A DNA stretch of 64,000 nt from Arthrobacter sp. ISL-30. Lineage in GTDB: Bacteria > Actinomycetota > Actinomycetes > Actinomycetales > Micrococcaceae. The translations under genes were made by a program, and so were the position numbers. Of this stretch, positions 8,928 through 17,663 are shown in pieces. The notes under the pieces were generated by a model. The model saw only the letters and a program-made list of their open reading frames with translations, ran no database searches and was not told where the DNA came from. The stretch lies in assembly GCF_018613855.1 (NCBI RefSeq), contig NZ_JAGGPK010000006.1, forward strand, positions 1 to 64,000. Direction: 5' to 3'. Within the stretch, counting starts at the first letter, position 1. Each line of letters begins with the position of its first letter.

Positions 8928-10082
8928 TTAGTCTTTTCCGAGACCGGCCGCAGAGACCTTCTTTCCGGTCGCCTCATTGAGGGCCGAGAGATCGAAAATC
9001 CCGCTGATATCGGCGGACTTCGTCGTGCCGGCGGTCACGCCTTCCTCAAGGAGCTTCTTGTAGCTTCCCGCCAGCGGATCAACCGTGAAGACGATGTTCT
9101 TGAGCGACCGCTCAATGACGTCTGCGCTGAGGGCTGCACCGGACGCTTCCTTGAGGGCTGCATTGATTGCCTCGGCCTTATCGCCGGCGGAGGCGGAATT
9201 CAGCCAATCCACGGCTTCTGCATGGCCCTTGAGGAGGGCCTCGACCGTGGCCGGGTGCTCTGCCGCGAATGTCTTGCTCACAATGAGGATCGTGGTTGGG
9301 AACTCCCCGGGTTTGCCGGTCTGGGAGCCGTCCCACAGGTCTTTTTCGTCCACCAGGACTTTGGCTCCGGCCTGTAGTACCAGCCGCGAGGCCCACGGCT
9401 CGGGCAGCCACGCGCCGTCGAGCTTTCCGTCCTGGAAGAGTTTGAACGTCTGCGCGTTCTCAGTGGGGTTGACGGCGACATCGCCGCCGCCGTCGGTTGT
9501 GGTCTTGTACCCCTGGGACGAAAGCCAGGCGCGCAACGCCACATCCTGGGTCCCACCCAATTGCGGCGACGCCAGCGTCTTGCCCCTGAGGTCGGCGGCG
9601 GAGGAGATCTCAGGCTTCACCACGAGCTGCGCACCGCCGGCAGCAGCTCCGGCGATGATGCTGATGGACTCGCCCTTGCTCTTGACGAACGAGTTGATGG
9701 CCGGGTTGGGGCCAATGTAGGCGGCATCGATTGCTCCGGCATTGAGGGCTTCGATGGCAGCGGGTCCGGCGTTGAAGACCTGGGTGCTCAATTTGGTGTC
9801 GCCCAGGCTCTTCGCGATGGTGCCCTTGCTGATGCCGATCAGGGCCGGGGCGTGGGTGACGTTGCCGAAGTAGCCCAGCTTCAGCTCTGCGGCGGGGCTG
9901 CCTTGGGCCGCAACCTGGGCATTGGTGTCATTGGCGGAGCCGACGGCGGTGCCCGCCACGACGGCTCCCGCCACGACGACGGCTGCTGCGCCACCGAACC
10001 AGAGGATCCGACGGCGGCTGGGTTTGGGACGTTCTCCCGCGACGATACGGGTGCTTCCTGGATTATTGGGAGGAGTCGACAT
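8928..10082 (-). CDS. Solute-binding protein of sulfonate/nitrate/taurine ABC type (orphan)
   Basis: A 384-aa secreted protein. The N-terminus has an RRR followed by a hydrophobic stretch ('ILWFGGAAAVVVAGAVVAGTAVG'), a membrane or possibly Tat-type export signal. The mature part has the NMT1/SsuA periplasmic fold: 'LKLGYFGNVTHAPALIGISKG', 'EALNAGAIDAAYIGPNPAINSFVKS', 'GKTLASPQLGGTQDVALRAWL', 'LDGAWLPEPWASRLV'. It should bind an alkanesulfonate, nitrate-like or related organic anion outside the membrane. I chose the ATG at 10082, preceded by AAGGAA. No permease or ATPase gene is adjacent on either side, so it must work with a transporter encoded elsewhere or act as a sensor. Confidence 0.85.
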   Translation of the reverse strand: MSTPPNNPGSTRIVAGERPKPSRRRILWFGGAAAVVVAGAVVAGTAVGSANDTNAQVAAQGSPAAELKLGYFGNVTHAPALIGISKGTIAKSLGDTKLSTQVFNAGPAAIEALNAGAIDAAYIGPNPAINSFVKSKGESISIIAGAAAGGAQLVVKPEISSAADLRGKTLASPQLGGTQDVALRAWLSSQGYKTTTDGGGDVAVNPTENAQTFKLFQDGKLDGAWLPEPWASRLVLQAGAKVLVDEKDLWDGSQTGKPGEFPTTILIVSKTFAAEHPATVEALLKGHAEAVDWLNSASAGDKAEAINAALKEASGAALSADVIERSLKNIVFTVDPLAGSYKKLLEEGVTAGTTKSADISGIFDLSALNEATGKKVSAAGLGKD

Positions 10083-10454
10083 GCATATTCCTTGGGATGC
10101 GGGCCTTTTGGACGGCCGGAGAAGATGGCGGCGGCCCGGGTAGTCCGGACGATTCCGGGTCGATGGCTCGACACTACGGAGCGGATAGGACGACCCACAA
10201 CGAGAATGAAACGTGGGGTAGCCGGACGTCGCCGGAGGCAATCAGGGCGTCACGCAGCGCCATCTTTTTTCGCAAAAGGAAAAGTCCGGCCTCCTTCCAA
10301 TGAATGGGATAGGGGCTGGCGGGAAGCGAGCACTTCTCCTAGGATGTTCGTATGATGAACAAGCGTGCAGTACTCGAACTTTTGGTATAGCCTAACTCAC
10401 ATAGCTTGAGTTCTCGTCGATGCGAGCAAGTTTGTGCGGACCCTAGGAGCAGGA
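10083..10454. other. Divergent intergenic region, 372 bp
   Basis: It lies between the solute-binding protein (minus) and the quinate/protocatechuate operon (plus). It contains the candidate IclR-type operator at 10345-10361. I looked for a riboswitch or a sulfur-type leader peptide for the minus-strand gene and could not support one. Confidence 0.5.
10345..10361. promoter_or_regulatory. Candidate PcaR (IclR-type) operator
   Basis: TGTTC-N7-GAACA, 94 bp upstream of the first gene of the aromatic operon. GTTCG...GAAC-type inverted repeats are the usual targets of IclR-family aromatic regulators such as PcaU/PcaR/PobR, and the operon itself ends with an IclR gene. The match is short, so moderate confidence. 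Confidence 0.55.
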
Positions 10455-11369
10455 ATGAGCAATCGCTCGGAGTCTTATCTGATCGGCCTGATTGGAGATG
10501 GTGTAACCCCCTCCCTCACCCCATCCATGCATGAGCGGGAAGGCGATGTCCAAGGTCTTCGCTACCTGTACCGGCCCATCGACCTTGCCGAACTCGGGCT
10601 TCCCGCATCCTCGATCGGTGAACTCCTGCAGTCCGCCTACCGTCTGGGCTATAACGGCTTGAACATCACCCATCCCTGCAAGCAGCTGATCCTGGAGCAC
10701 CTGGATGAAGTCTCGGCGGATGCGCGACGCCTCGGAGCCGTCAACACTGTGGTCATCAAGGACGCGCGCTTCATCGGCTACAACACCGACTTCTCCGGAT
10801 TTGGTAGGGCCTTTGAGGCGGGCCTCCCCGGCGCCGCCCGGGACCGCGTCGTCCAGCTGGGTGCCGGCGGTGCCGGTTCAGCAGTGGCCTATGCCCTCCT
10901 CAGCTCCGGTGTGAAGACCCTGGACCTTGTGGACATGGACCCGGACCGGGCAGTGGCCAGGGCTGCCGAACTCGCCGGGCTGTTTCCGGACCGCACCATT
11001 ACGGGCCAGTCGACGGCGGAGCTGGCCAGGATCGTGCCGCTCGCCGACGGCGTCGTCCATTGCACGCCTGTTGGCATGGCCGCGCACCCCGGACTGCCGC
11101 TGGACATGGAGCTCGTGGAACCGCGGCATTGGGTTGCGGACATCGTCTACCGTCCCATCGAAACGCAGCTGGTCCGCGAGGCCCGCGCCAAGGGTTGCCA
11201 GGTGCTCGACGGGGGCCGCATGGCAGTAGGGCAGGCCGTGGATGCCTTCAGGATCTTCACCGGGATGGAGCCCGACCGGGAGCGGATGCGCGCCCATTTC
11301 CTCGAACTCATCGCCGCCGAGGATGCTGCCAGGGATGAATCCCCGGCGGCGCAAGGAGCCGGAAAATAA
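10455..11369 (+). CDS. Quinate/shikimate dehydrogenase (NAD-type)
   Basis: A 304-aa AroE-family enzyme oxidising shikimate (and probably quinate) to the 3-dehydro form. Visible motifs are 'SLTPSMHE' (substrate loop), 'NITHPCKQ' with catalytic K76, 'GYNTDFSGF' with D112, and Rossmann 'LGAGGAGSAVAYAL' around 132-146. The second strand ends in 'VDMDPDRA'; an acidic residue there rather than the Asn-Arg-Thr of NADP enzymes argues for NAD and for a catabolic role like that of corynebacterial QsuD. The start follows AGGAGCAGGA directly. Its stop overlaps the next ATG (TAATG). A dehydroquinase is not in this cluster, so quinate use would need one encoded elsewhere, while shikimate use would not. Confidence 0.88.
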   Translation: MSNRSESYLIGLIGDGVTPSLTPSMHEREGDVQGLRYLYRPIDLAELGLPASSIGELLQSAYRLGYNGLNITHPCKQLILEHLDEVSADARRLGAVNTVVIKDARFIGYNTDFSGFGRAFEAGLPGAARDRVVQLGAGGAGSAVAYALLSSGVKTLDLVDMDPDRAVARAAELAGLFPDRTITGQSTAELARIVPLADGVVHCTPVGMAAHPGLPLDMELVEPRHWVADIVYRPIETQLVREARAKGCQVLDGGRMAVGQAVDAFRIFTGMEPDRERMRAHFLELIAAEDAARDESPAAQGAGK

Positions 11370-13285
11370 TGCGCACTGGCACCGCCACTGTGTGCCTCTC
11401 CGGCACTTTGAAGGAGAAGATGCAGGCATGCGCGGCTGCGGGCTTTGACGGCATCGAGATCTTCGAGCAGGACCTTGTCACTTCCCCGCTGAGTCCCGAT
11501 GACGTTCGCACGATGGCGGCGGACCTGGGCCTGGGCCTTGACCTCTACCAGCCCTTCAGGGATTTCGACGGCGTTGAGCCGGGCCTGCTGCAGGCCAACC
11601 TCCGCCGGGCCGAGGCGAAGTTCCAGCTCATGTCCCGCCTCGGCATGGACACTGTCCTTGTCTGCTCCAACGTGGCTACGGCCACCATCGATGATGACCA
11701 GCTTCGAGCGGAACAGTTGAACCGCCTGGCTGAGCTGGCCAAGGACCACGGCGTCAAAGTGGCCTATGAGGCCCTGGCCTGGGGAAAATACGTCAGCGAC
11801 TACGAGCACGCCTACCGGCTGGTGGACATGGTGGACCATCCAAACCTGGGGACCTGCCTGGACTCCTTCCACATCCTCTCGCGCGATTGGGACACCGCGC
11901 CCATCGAAGGCCTTAAAGCGGAGAAGATCTTCTTCGTCCAGGTGGCGGATGCCCCGAGGCTGTCCATGGACGTACTGTCCTGGAGTCGCCACTATCGCGT
12001 CTTTCCTGGCGAGGGGCAGTTCGAGCTCGCCAAGTTCATGGGCCATGTGGTTCGTGCGGGCTACTCCGGGCCCGTCTCCCTGGAGGTCTTCAACGACGTC
12101 TTCCGTCAGTCCGACGTCCACCGCACCGCTGTGGACGCGATGCGCTCGCTCATCTGGCTGGAGGACCAGAGTGCGCGCTGGCTCGCCGAAAATCCCGCCG
12201 CGCCGGGCAGACCTGCCGCCGGCTCCGACGCCGCCGCCCGCCGTCGTTATCCCATGGAACTGGCCACGCTGCCAAAAGTGTCCGAGCCCGGCGGATTCAA
12301 CTTTGCCGAGGTCAAGGCGGACGACACGGCCCGGCTGGAAACCCTGCTGGGCCAGCTCGGCTTCGCCTTCGAGGGCCGCCACCGCACCAAGGACGTGCAG
12401 CTCTGGACCATGGGCAAGGCCCGTGTGATCATCAACGAGCAGGCCGCGTCACACTCGGAGCCCGCCATCGCGGCGCTGGGATTCGACGTCGATTCTCCCG
12501 TGATTGCCTCCGCCCGCGCCCAGCAACTCAAAGCCCCCGTGGTGCCGCGGAAGGTGCAGGCAGACGAGGAAGTGTTCCAGGGGATTGCTGCGCCGGATTC
12601 CACTGAGATCTTCCTGTGCCAGGGCAGTCCGGACGGGACGGCAGCGTGGACTCGTGAGTTCGGTGAGGGCCTGGAACATTCTGCAGCGACGACTGGCTCA
12701 GCCGTGATTGACCATGTGAACCTGGCCCAGCCCTGGCAGCACTTCGACGAAGCCGTCCTCTTCTACACCAGCGCCCTGGCCCTCGAGCCGCAGCCCTTTG
12801 CCGAGGTACCGAGCCCCAGCGGGCTGGTCCGGTCCCAGGTGATGCAGACGTCCGACCGCGCCGTACGGCTGGTGCTGAACCTGGCCCCCGTCATCCAGCA
12901 GGAGGGCATCCAGCACGGAAGCCGCAAGACCTACCAGGAGCACATTGCCTTTGCTGTAGACGACCTCGTCGGCACGGCCCGCGCCGCAAAGAAGCGTGGC
13001 CTGGATTTCCTGCAGATCCCGGCCAACTACTACGAGGACCTGGCAGCCCGCTTTGACCTGGAGCCCGGCTTCCTGGCCACGCTCAGGGAACTGAACCTGC
13101 TCTACGATCGCGACGCCGATGGCGAATTCCTCCACTTCTACACCGCCACCGTAGGCAGCGTGTTCTTCGAAATGGTGGAACGCCGCGGCAACTACGACGG
13201 CTACGCGGCGCCGAACGCCCCGGTACGGCACGCCGTGCAGTATGACTCCCTCCACCCGCACTTGAGCCCTGCACCAAGGGCCTAA
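11369..13285 (+). CDS. 3-dehydroshikimate dehydratase fused to HPPD-like domain (QuiC/QsuB type)
   Basis: A 638-aa two-domain enzyme. The N-terminal TIM barrel (about 1-285) is of the xylose isomerase-like dehydratase family and carries the metal tetrad E134 ('YEALAWG'), D165 ('CLDSFH'), Q191 ('FVQVADAP') and E239 ('SLEVFND'), in positions that match the bacterial QuiC1 enzymes as I recall them. The C-terminal half (about 295-625) has two vicinal-oxygen-chelate repeats like 4-hydroxyphenylpyruvate dioxygenase ('VIDHVNLAQP...', 'HIAFAVDDLV...', 'FFEMVERRG'). It converts 3-dehydroshikimate to protocatechuate, linking the upstream dehydrogenase to the downstream ring-cleavage genes. The role of the HPPD-like domain in this family is not well settled. 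Confidence 0.9.
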   Translation: MRTGTATVCLSGTLKEKMQACAAAGFDGIEIFEQDLVTSPLSPDDVRTMAADLGLGLDLYQPFRDFDGVEPGLLQANLRRAEAKFQLMSRLGMDTVLVCSNVATATIDDDQLRAEQLNRLAELAKDHGVKVAYEALAWGKYVSDYEHAYRLVDMVDHPNLGTCLDSFHILSRDWDTAPIEGLKAEKIFFVQVADAPRLSMDVLSWSRHYRVFPGEGQFELAKFMGHVVRAGYSGPVSLEVFNDVFRQSDVHRTAVDAMRSLIWLEDQSARWLAENPAAPGRPAAGSDAAARRRYPMELATLPKVSEPGGFNFAEVKADDTARLETLLGQLGFAFEGRHRTKDVQLWTMGKARVIINEQAASHSEPAIAALGFDVDSPVIASARAQQLKAPVVPRKVQADEEVFQGIAAPDSTEIFLCQGSPDGTAAWTREFGEGLEHSAATTGSAVIDHVNLAQPWQHFDEAVLFYTSALALEPQPFAEVPSPSGLVRSQVMQTSDRAVRLVLNLAPVIQQEGIQHGSRKTYQEHIAFAVDDLVGTARAAKKRGLDFLQIPANYYEDLAARFDLEPGFLATLRELNLLYDRDADGEFLHFYTATVGSVFFEMVERRGNYDGYAAPNAPVRHAVQYDSLHPHLSPAPRA

Positions 13286-13329
13286 GAAACTGCCAGACCC
13301 GCACACAGCAAACACGAAAGGAGCCAGCC

Positions 13330-14217
13330 GTGCTGCAAGAAGTTAATCCTGAGAACGCCGGGCAGATCGAAGCAGATGAGCTCGTGTCCGCAGCCGAGCC
13401 GCAGGCCGCGCATTCAAGGCCGGACAAGGCCGTGGAAACGCAGCAGGACCTGAGCAACGAGATCCAGGCAATCGGCGAGGCGTATCGTCGCGCCCTCAAG
13501 GACGGGGCGAAGCCGGAGACCCAGCCGCGCCTGGACTATGCGCCGTACCGCAGCAGCATCCTGCGCCACCCCACCAAGAGCTTGCATCATGCGGACCCGG
13601 AAACCATCGAGCTGTACTCCCCGGCGTTCGGGCACCAGGACGTGCACGCCTTGGAGTCCGACCTCACCATCCAGCACAACGGTGAGCCGCAGGGTGAGCG
13701 GATGATTGTCCAGGGCCGGGTGCTCGACGGCGATGGCCGCCCCGTGGCCGGGCAACTGGTAGAGATCTGGCAGGCAAACGCCGCCGGCCGCTACATCCAC
13801 AAGCGGGACCAGCACCCCGCGCCGCTCGACCCGAACTTCACCGGCGTCGGACGCTGCATCACCGGCCCGGACGGTACTTACCGGTTCACCACCATCAAGC
13901 CCGGCGCCTATCCGTGGAAGAACCACCTCAACGCCTGGCGGCCTGCACACATCCACTTTTCCCTGTTCGGCACGGAGTTCACGCAGCGCATCGTCACCCA
14001 GATGTACTTCCCGGGCGACCAGCTCTTCCCGCTGGATCCCATCTACCAGTCGATCGTGGACCAGGACGCCCGGGACCGCCTCGTGGCGCAGTACGACCAC
14101 AGCCTCACCAGCCCCGAATGGGCCCTTGGCTACAACTGGGACATCATCCTGACCGGGTCGAAGCGGACCTGGACCGAAAACGAAGCCTTTGCCGCTTCAG
14201 GCGACGACGAGGAGTAG
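13330..14217 (+). CDS. pcaH: Protocatechuate 3,4-dioxygenase beta subunit
   Basis: A 295-aa intradiol dioxygenase subunit. The four non-haem iron(III) ligands can be placed as Y155 ('GRYIH'), Y194 ('GAYPW'), H207 and H209 ('RPAHIHF'). Their spacing (39, 13, 2) equals that of the Pseudomonas enzyme (Tyr408, Tyr447, His460, His462). With PcaG it opens the ring of protocatechuate to 3-carboxy-cis,cis-muconate. GTG start at 13330 after AAAGGAG. The first ~65 residues form a charged extension before the usual subunit core. It lies 44 bp after the dehydroshikimate dehydratase and 6 bp before pcaG. Confidence 0.96.
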   Translation: MLQEVNPENAGQIEADELVSAAEPQAAHSRPDKAVETQQDLSNEIQAIGEAYRRALKDGAKPETQPRLDYAPYRSSILRHPTKSLHHADPETIELYSPAFGHQDVHALESDLTIQHNGEPQGERMIVQGRVLDGDGRPVAGQLVEIWQANAAGRYIHKRDQHPAPLDPNFTGVGRCITGPDGTYRFTTIKPGAYPWKNHLNAWRPAHIHFSLFGTEFTQRIVTQMYFPGDQLFPLDPIYQSIVDQDARDRLVAQYDHSLTSPEWALGYNWDIILTGSKRTWTENEAFAASGDDEE

Positions 14218-14223
14218 GCAACA

Positions 14224-14832
14224 ATGAGCAAGCTGACAGCAACACCTGGCCAGACGGTCGGCCCGTTCTACGGCTACGCCCTGCCTTATCCCAAGGACAA
14301 TGAGCTCCTGGCCCCAGGCAGCCCCGGCAGCATCCGGCTCCAGGGCACGGTGTATGACGGTGCCGGCCACACCATCCCGGACGCCATCCTGGAAATCTGG
14401 CAGCCCGACTCAGAGGGCAACATCGTCCAGAAGACCGGATCGCTGGTCCGCGACGGCTACACCTTCACCGGCTGGGGCCGCGCATCTGTAGGGAACTCCG
14501 GTGTGTACACGTTCACCACGGTCAACCCAGGCCCCACAACAGCCGGTGCGGCACCCTTCATCTCTGTCGCTGTTTTCGCCCGCGGCCTCATGAACCGCCT
14601 GTTCACGCGTGTCTACCTGCCTGAGAACGAGGAAGCGCTGGCCAAGGACCCGTTGCTGAGCTCGCTTGATCCCGAGCGCCGCAAGACCGTGATCGCCCGC
14701 CGCGATCCTGACGGCGGACTGACCTGGGATGTGCGCCTGCAGGGCGAAGGCGAGACCGTGTTCCTTGACTTCCACGGCGAAGACGCCGACGGCAACGCCC
14801 AGGGTGACGAGGCCGGAGGCGCATCCAAGTGA
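14224..14832 (+). CDS. pcaG: Protocatechuate 3,4-dioxygenase alpha subunit
   Basis: A 202-aa partner of PcaH with the intradiol dioxygenase beta-sandwich. The family-typical opening 'TPGQTVGPFYGYAL' is followed by 'GTVYDGAGHTIPDAILEIWQPDSEG', 'FTGWGRASVGNSGVYTFTTVNPG' and 'APFISVAVFARGLMNRLFTRVYLP'. The iron-ligand set of PcaH is absent, as expected for the alpha subunit, which shapes the active site. ATG at 14224. Its 3' end overlaps the GTG of the next gene by 4 bp (GTGA). Confidence 0.95.
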   Translation: MSKLTATPGQTVGPFYGYALPYPKDNELLAPGSPGSIRLQGTVYDGAGHTIPDAILEIWQPDSEGNIVQKTGSLVRDGYTFTGWGRASVGNSGVYTFTTVNPGPTTAGAAPFISVAVFARGLMNRLFTRVYLPENEEALAKDPLLSSLDPERRKTVIARRDPDGGLTWDVRLQGEGETVFLDFHGEDADGNAQGDEAGGASK

Positions 14833-16361
14833 CCCCCTCCGATGGCGACTTCGGGCTGCTGAGCCCCGTGTCGGCGTCGCCCCTGGTGGCGGCGCTGACC
14901 GGGGATCATGCAGTCATAGCGGCAATCCTGGCCGTTGAGGCCGCGTGGGCTTCAGTCCTGGAGGACGCCGGCCTCGTCCCCGACGGGGCTGCCGCTGTAG
15001 TGGCCCATGCCGCCGATCCCGCGCGCTACGACGTCGCCGCCATCGCCGAGCGGGCCCAGGGCGGCGCCAATCCTGTCATCCCGCTCCTCGCGGAACTCAG
15101 GAAGAACGTCAACGCCGCCGATGCCGACCGCGCCGACGGGCCCCTGGACGCCGGTGCCGCAGTGCATACCTCCCTGACCAGCCAGGACGTGCTGGACACG
15201 GCGCTCATGCTGCTGGCCCGCAACGTCCGCACTACGCTTCTCGCCGAGGTGAGGAGCACGACGACGGCGCTCGCCGCCTTGGCTCGCGGGCATGCGGACA
15301 CGCTGTGCGTTGGTCGGAGCCTGACACAGCACGCCCTCCCGTACACGTTTGGCCTGAAGGCCTCCCAGTGGTTCCACGGCCTTGCCGCCGCTGCCCGCCG
15401 GCTGGAAGCACTCGAGCTTCCAGTGCAGTTCGGCGGAGCGTCGGGGACCCTGGCAGCAGGCTCCGTCCTCAGCGTGCGGGCTCTGACCGCGCAAATTCCA
15501 ACCGCGCGAGCGGACGGGGCCAGGGACATTACGCCTTTCAGCCTGGCCGATGGTCTTTCCATAAAGCTGGGCCTCGCGCCGGCTCCCGCACCCTGGCATA
15601 CTAATCGGCTGGCAGTCACGGCACTGGGCGACGCCGTCGCGGCCGTGGTTGACGCAATGGGCAAGATGGCCTCGGATGTCCTCTTCCTCAGTCGCCCGGA
15701 AGTGGCCGAACTCGCCGAACCGCGGGCCGCCGGACGAGGCGTTTCCTCGGCCATGCCGCAGAAACAAAACCCGGTCCTGTCGGTCCTGGTCCGCAGCGCC
15801 GCCTTGCAGGCGCCCGGACTGGCCGCCCAGCTCCACGTGGCCGCCGCCAACTTCAATGACGAACGGCCCGACGGCGCCTGGCACAGTGAATGGCCGGCAC
15901 TGCGCCAGCTGCTGCGACTGGGCCTCGGGGCCGCCATGCAGCTGAAGGAGCTCGCCCATGGGTTGCAGGTGTTCCCCGAAGCAATGCGCCGCAACCTGGA
16001 TCTCTCCGGCCCGCTGCTGCTCAGCGAGGGCGTGATGGCCGCCGTCGCGCCCCTGATCAGTGCCAGCAAAGACAGTGGACTGGCGGAGGCGAAAGCCCGC
16101 CTGCAGGACGTGGTGGACCGGACGCTGCAGGCTCCGGCGGGCGAGCAGTCGCGCATTTACGCCAAGCTGCTGCTCGAGGCAATTCTCAAGGACAAGCTGT
16201 CCGATGAAAAGCTCACGCAATTGCTGGACCCTGCCAATTACGTCGGCGAGGCGAGGGAAATCAGCCGGCGCATCCTTGCTGCCTACCCGGACTATGCAAC
16301 TCCCGACGCATACAACACTGAGGCCTCAGACATCGATCCGAAGGGAGCCCACCGTGGCTAG
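14829..16361 (+). CDS. pcaB: 3-carboxy-cis,cis-muconate cycloisomerase
   Basis: A 510-aa member of the fumarase/aspartase superfamily. The conserved C3 signature loop is visible as 'GRGVSSAMPQKQNP' near residue 300, and helical regions such as 'HTSLTSQDVLDTALMLLARN' and 'GRSLTQHALPYTFGLKASQW' match the family. It cyclises 3-carboxymuconate to gamma-carboxymuconolactone. The C-terminus is longer than in many PcaB proteins (about 450 aa). Start GTG 14829 overlaps pcaG; the end overlaps the pcaD GTG by 8 bp. Confidence 0.94.
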   Translation: MTPSDGDFGLLSPVSASPLVAALTGDHAVIAAILAVEAAWASVLEDAGLVPDGAAAVVAHAADPARYDVAAIAERAQGGANPVIPLLAELRKNVNAADADRADGPLDAGAAVHTSLTSQDVLDTALMLLARNVRTTLLAEVRSTTTALAALARGHADTLCVGRSLTQHALPYTFGLKASQWFHGLAAAARRLEALELPVQFGGASGTLAAGSVLSVRALTAQIPTARADGARDITPFSLADGLSIKLGLAPAPAPWHTNRLAVTALGDAVAAVVDAMGKMASDVLFLSRPEVAELAEPRAAGRGVSSAMPQKQNPVLSVLVRSAALQAPGLAAQLHVAAANFNDERPDGAWHSEWPALRQLLRLGLGAAMQLKELAHGLQVFPEAMRRNLDLSGPLLLSEGVMAAVAPLISASKDSGLAEAKARLQDVVDRTLQAPAGEQSRIYAKLLLEAILKDKLSDEKLTQLLDPANYVGEAREISRRILAAYPDYATPDAYNTEASDIDPKGAHRG

Positions 16362-17169
16362 ACCAGGCATCAAGGCGGTCCTGCTTTCCCCGCCGCGCCC
16401 GCTCGGGGAGAAGCCCCTGCTGGTGGCAGGACCGTCACTGGGCACCTCCACAGTTCTGTGGACTGAGACCGGTGCGCTCCTCGGAACCGATTTCGACGTC
16501 GTTGCCTGGGACCTGCCAGGCCACGGCGTTTCCCCGGCGGCCACTGAGGGTTTCGACGTCGCCGAACTGGCGGACGCCGTGGTCGACCTCGTTGATTCGA
16601 TCGCCCCCGGCGCCACCTTCCACTACGCCGGCGTTTCGCTCGGCGGCGCTACCGGCCTGCAGTTGGGCATCAAGCACGGCGAACGGCTCAAGAGCCTGTC
16701 CGTTCAGTGTTCGGGCGCCAAGCTCGGGACGCCGGATGGCTGGCTGGAACGCGCCGAGTCCGTTCGCGCCCAAGGCACGCCAGTGATGATCCAGGGCTCG
16801 GCCCAGCGCTGGTTCGCGCCGGGGTTCATGGACCGCCAGCCTGAAATCAGCAGCCGCCTGCTGCATGCGCTCCGTGACGCCGACCGCTTCAGCTACGCGT
16901 TCTGCTGCGAAGCCCTTGCAGCCTTCGACGTGCGCTCCGAACTCGGCAGCATCACAGTCCCCACGCAGGCCATTGCCGGGGTCGAGGATGGCGTGGCACC
17001 GCCGTCGTTCGCGGAGGAGATCGCCGCAGGCATCAATGCAGGAAGCAATGCCGGTGGCGGGAAGGCCACCCTGGTGACGCTCGACGGCGTCGCGCACCTG
17101 GCGCCCGCCGAGGCGCCTGGCCTGGTCGCGGACCTCATGCGGAAATTTATCGCGGAGGTGGGGGAATGA
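16354..17169 (+). CDS. pcaD: 3-oxoadipate enol-lactone hydrolase
   Basis: A 271-aa alpha/beta-hydrolase. The nucleophile elbow 'GVSLGG' gives S95; 'GVEDGVAPP' and 'GVAHLAPAEAP' supply the acid and His. It hydrolyses beta-ketoadipate enol-lactone to beta-ketoadipate. The open frame runs upstream inside pcaB, but GTG at 16354 has AAGGGAG at 6 nt and begins the conserved part. In several actinobacteria PcaD and PcaC are fused; here they are separate genes overlapping by 4 bp. Confidence 0.93.
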   Translation: MARPGIKAVLLSPPRPLGEKPLLVAGPSLGTSTVLWTETGALLGTDFDVVAWDLPGHGVSPAATEGFDVAELADAVVDLVDSIAPGATFHYAGVSLGGATGLQLGIKHGERLKSLSVQCSGAKLGTPDGWLERAESVRAQGTPVMIQGSAQRWFAPGFMDRQPEISSRLLHALRDADRFSYAFCCEALAAFDVRSELGSITVPTQAIAGVEDGVAPPSFAEEIAAGINAGSNAGGGKATLVTLDGVAHLAPAEAPGLVADLMRKFIAEVGE

Positions 17170-17663
17170 CCGTCGAAGAAAATGGCGCAGAGCGCAACGG
17201 TGCGGTGCAGCCTGGCGCCAGTGCCCAGGAAATCTACGACGCAGGCATGGCGGTCCGCCGCGAAGTTCTCGGCGACGCCCACGTGGACCGGGCCAACGGC
17301 GCCAAGGATGCCTTCACCGAGGACTACCAGGACATGATCACCAGGATCGCCTGGGGCGGGATCTGGACGCGGCCGGGGCTCACCCGTCAGATGCGCTCAG
17401 CTGTCACCCTCACGGCCCTGGTGGCGCATGGCCATTGGGAGGAGCTCGCCATGCACATCCGGGCGGCCCTGAATAACGGGCTCGGCAGGGAGGAAATCAA
17501 GGAAATCCTGCTGCAGACCGCCATCTACTGCAGCGTCCCGTCGGCCAACTCGGCCTTCAAGATCGCCCAGAAAGTCTTTGCGGACATCGACCAAGCGGCA
17601 GAAGCCGAACCCCACGCCGCTGAGCAGACCACTTTTGACCAGGAAAAAGAGGAAACCCCATGA
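17166..17663 (+). CDS. pcaC: 4-carboxymuconolactone decarboxylase
   Basis: A 165-aa AhpD-like/CMD-fold protein. The core motif 'WGGIWTRPGLTRQMRSAVTLTALVAHGHWEELAMHIRAALNNGLGREEIKEILLQTAIYCSVPSANSAF' spans about residues 58-135 (quoted in parts in the family as 'R-S-x-x-T-L...H...H'). It decarboxylates gamma-carboxymuconolactone to the enol-lactone used by PcaD. ATG 17166 overlaps the pcaD stop, and its own stop overlaps pcaF (ATGA). The charged N-terminal ~25 residues are outside the domain. Confidence 0.94.
   Translation: MTVEENGAERNGAVQPGASAQEIYDAGMAVRREVLGDAHVDRANGAKDAFTEDYQDMITRIAWGGIWTRPGLTRQMRSAVTLTALVAHGHWEELAMHIRAALNNGLGREEIKEILLQTAIYCSVPSANSAFKIAQKVFADIDQAAEAEPHAAEQTTFDQEKEETP

Noticed and set aside
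10083-10454. Possible riboswitch or cysteine leader peptide for the solute-binding protein
   Set aside because: I could not find a SAM/TPP-type consensus or a short frame with the expected leader-peptide pattern.
11147-12382. 411-aa minus-strand open frame opposite the dehydroshikimate dehydratase
   Set aside because: Shadow frame: no ribosome site, no recognisable motif, and the plus strand encodes the metal tetrad of a known enzyme.
14952-16220. Two long minus-strand frames opposite pcaB
   Set aside because: They overlap each other and the pcaB signature loop; no protein-like features.
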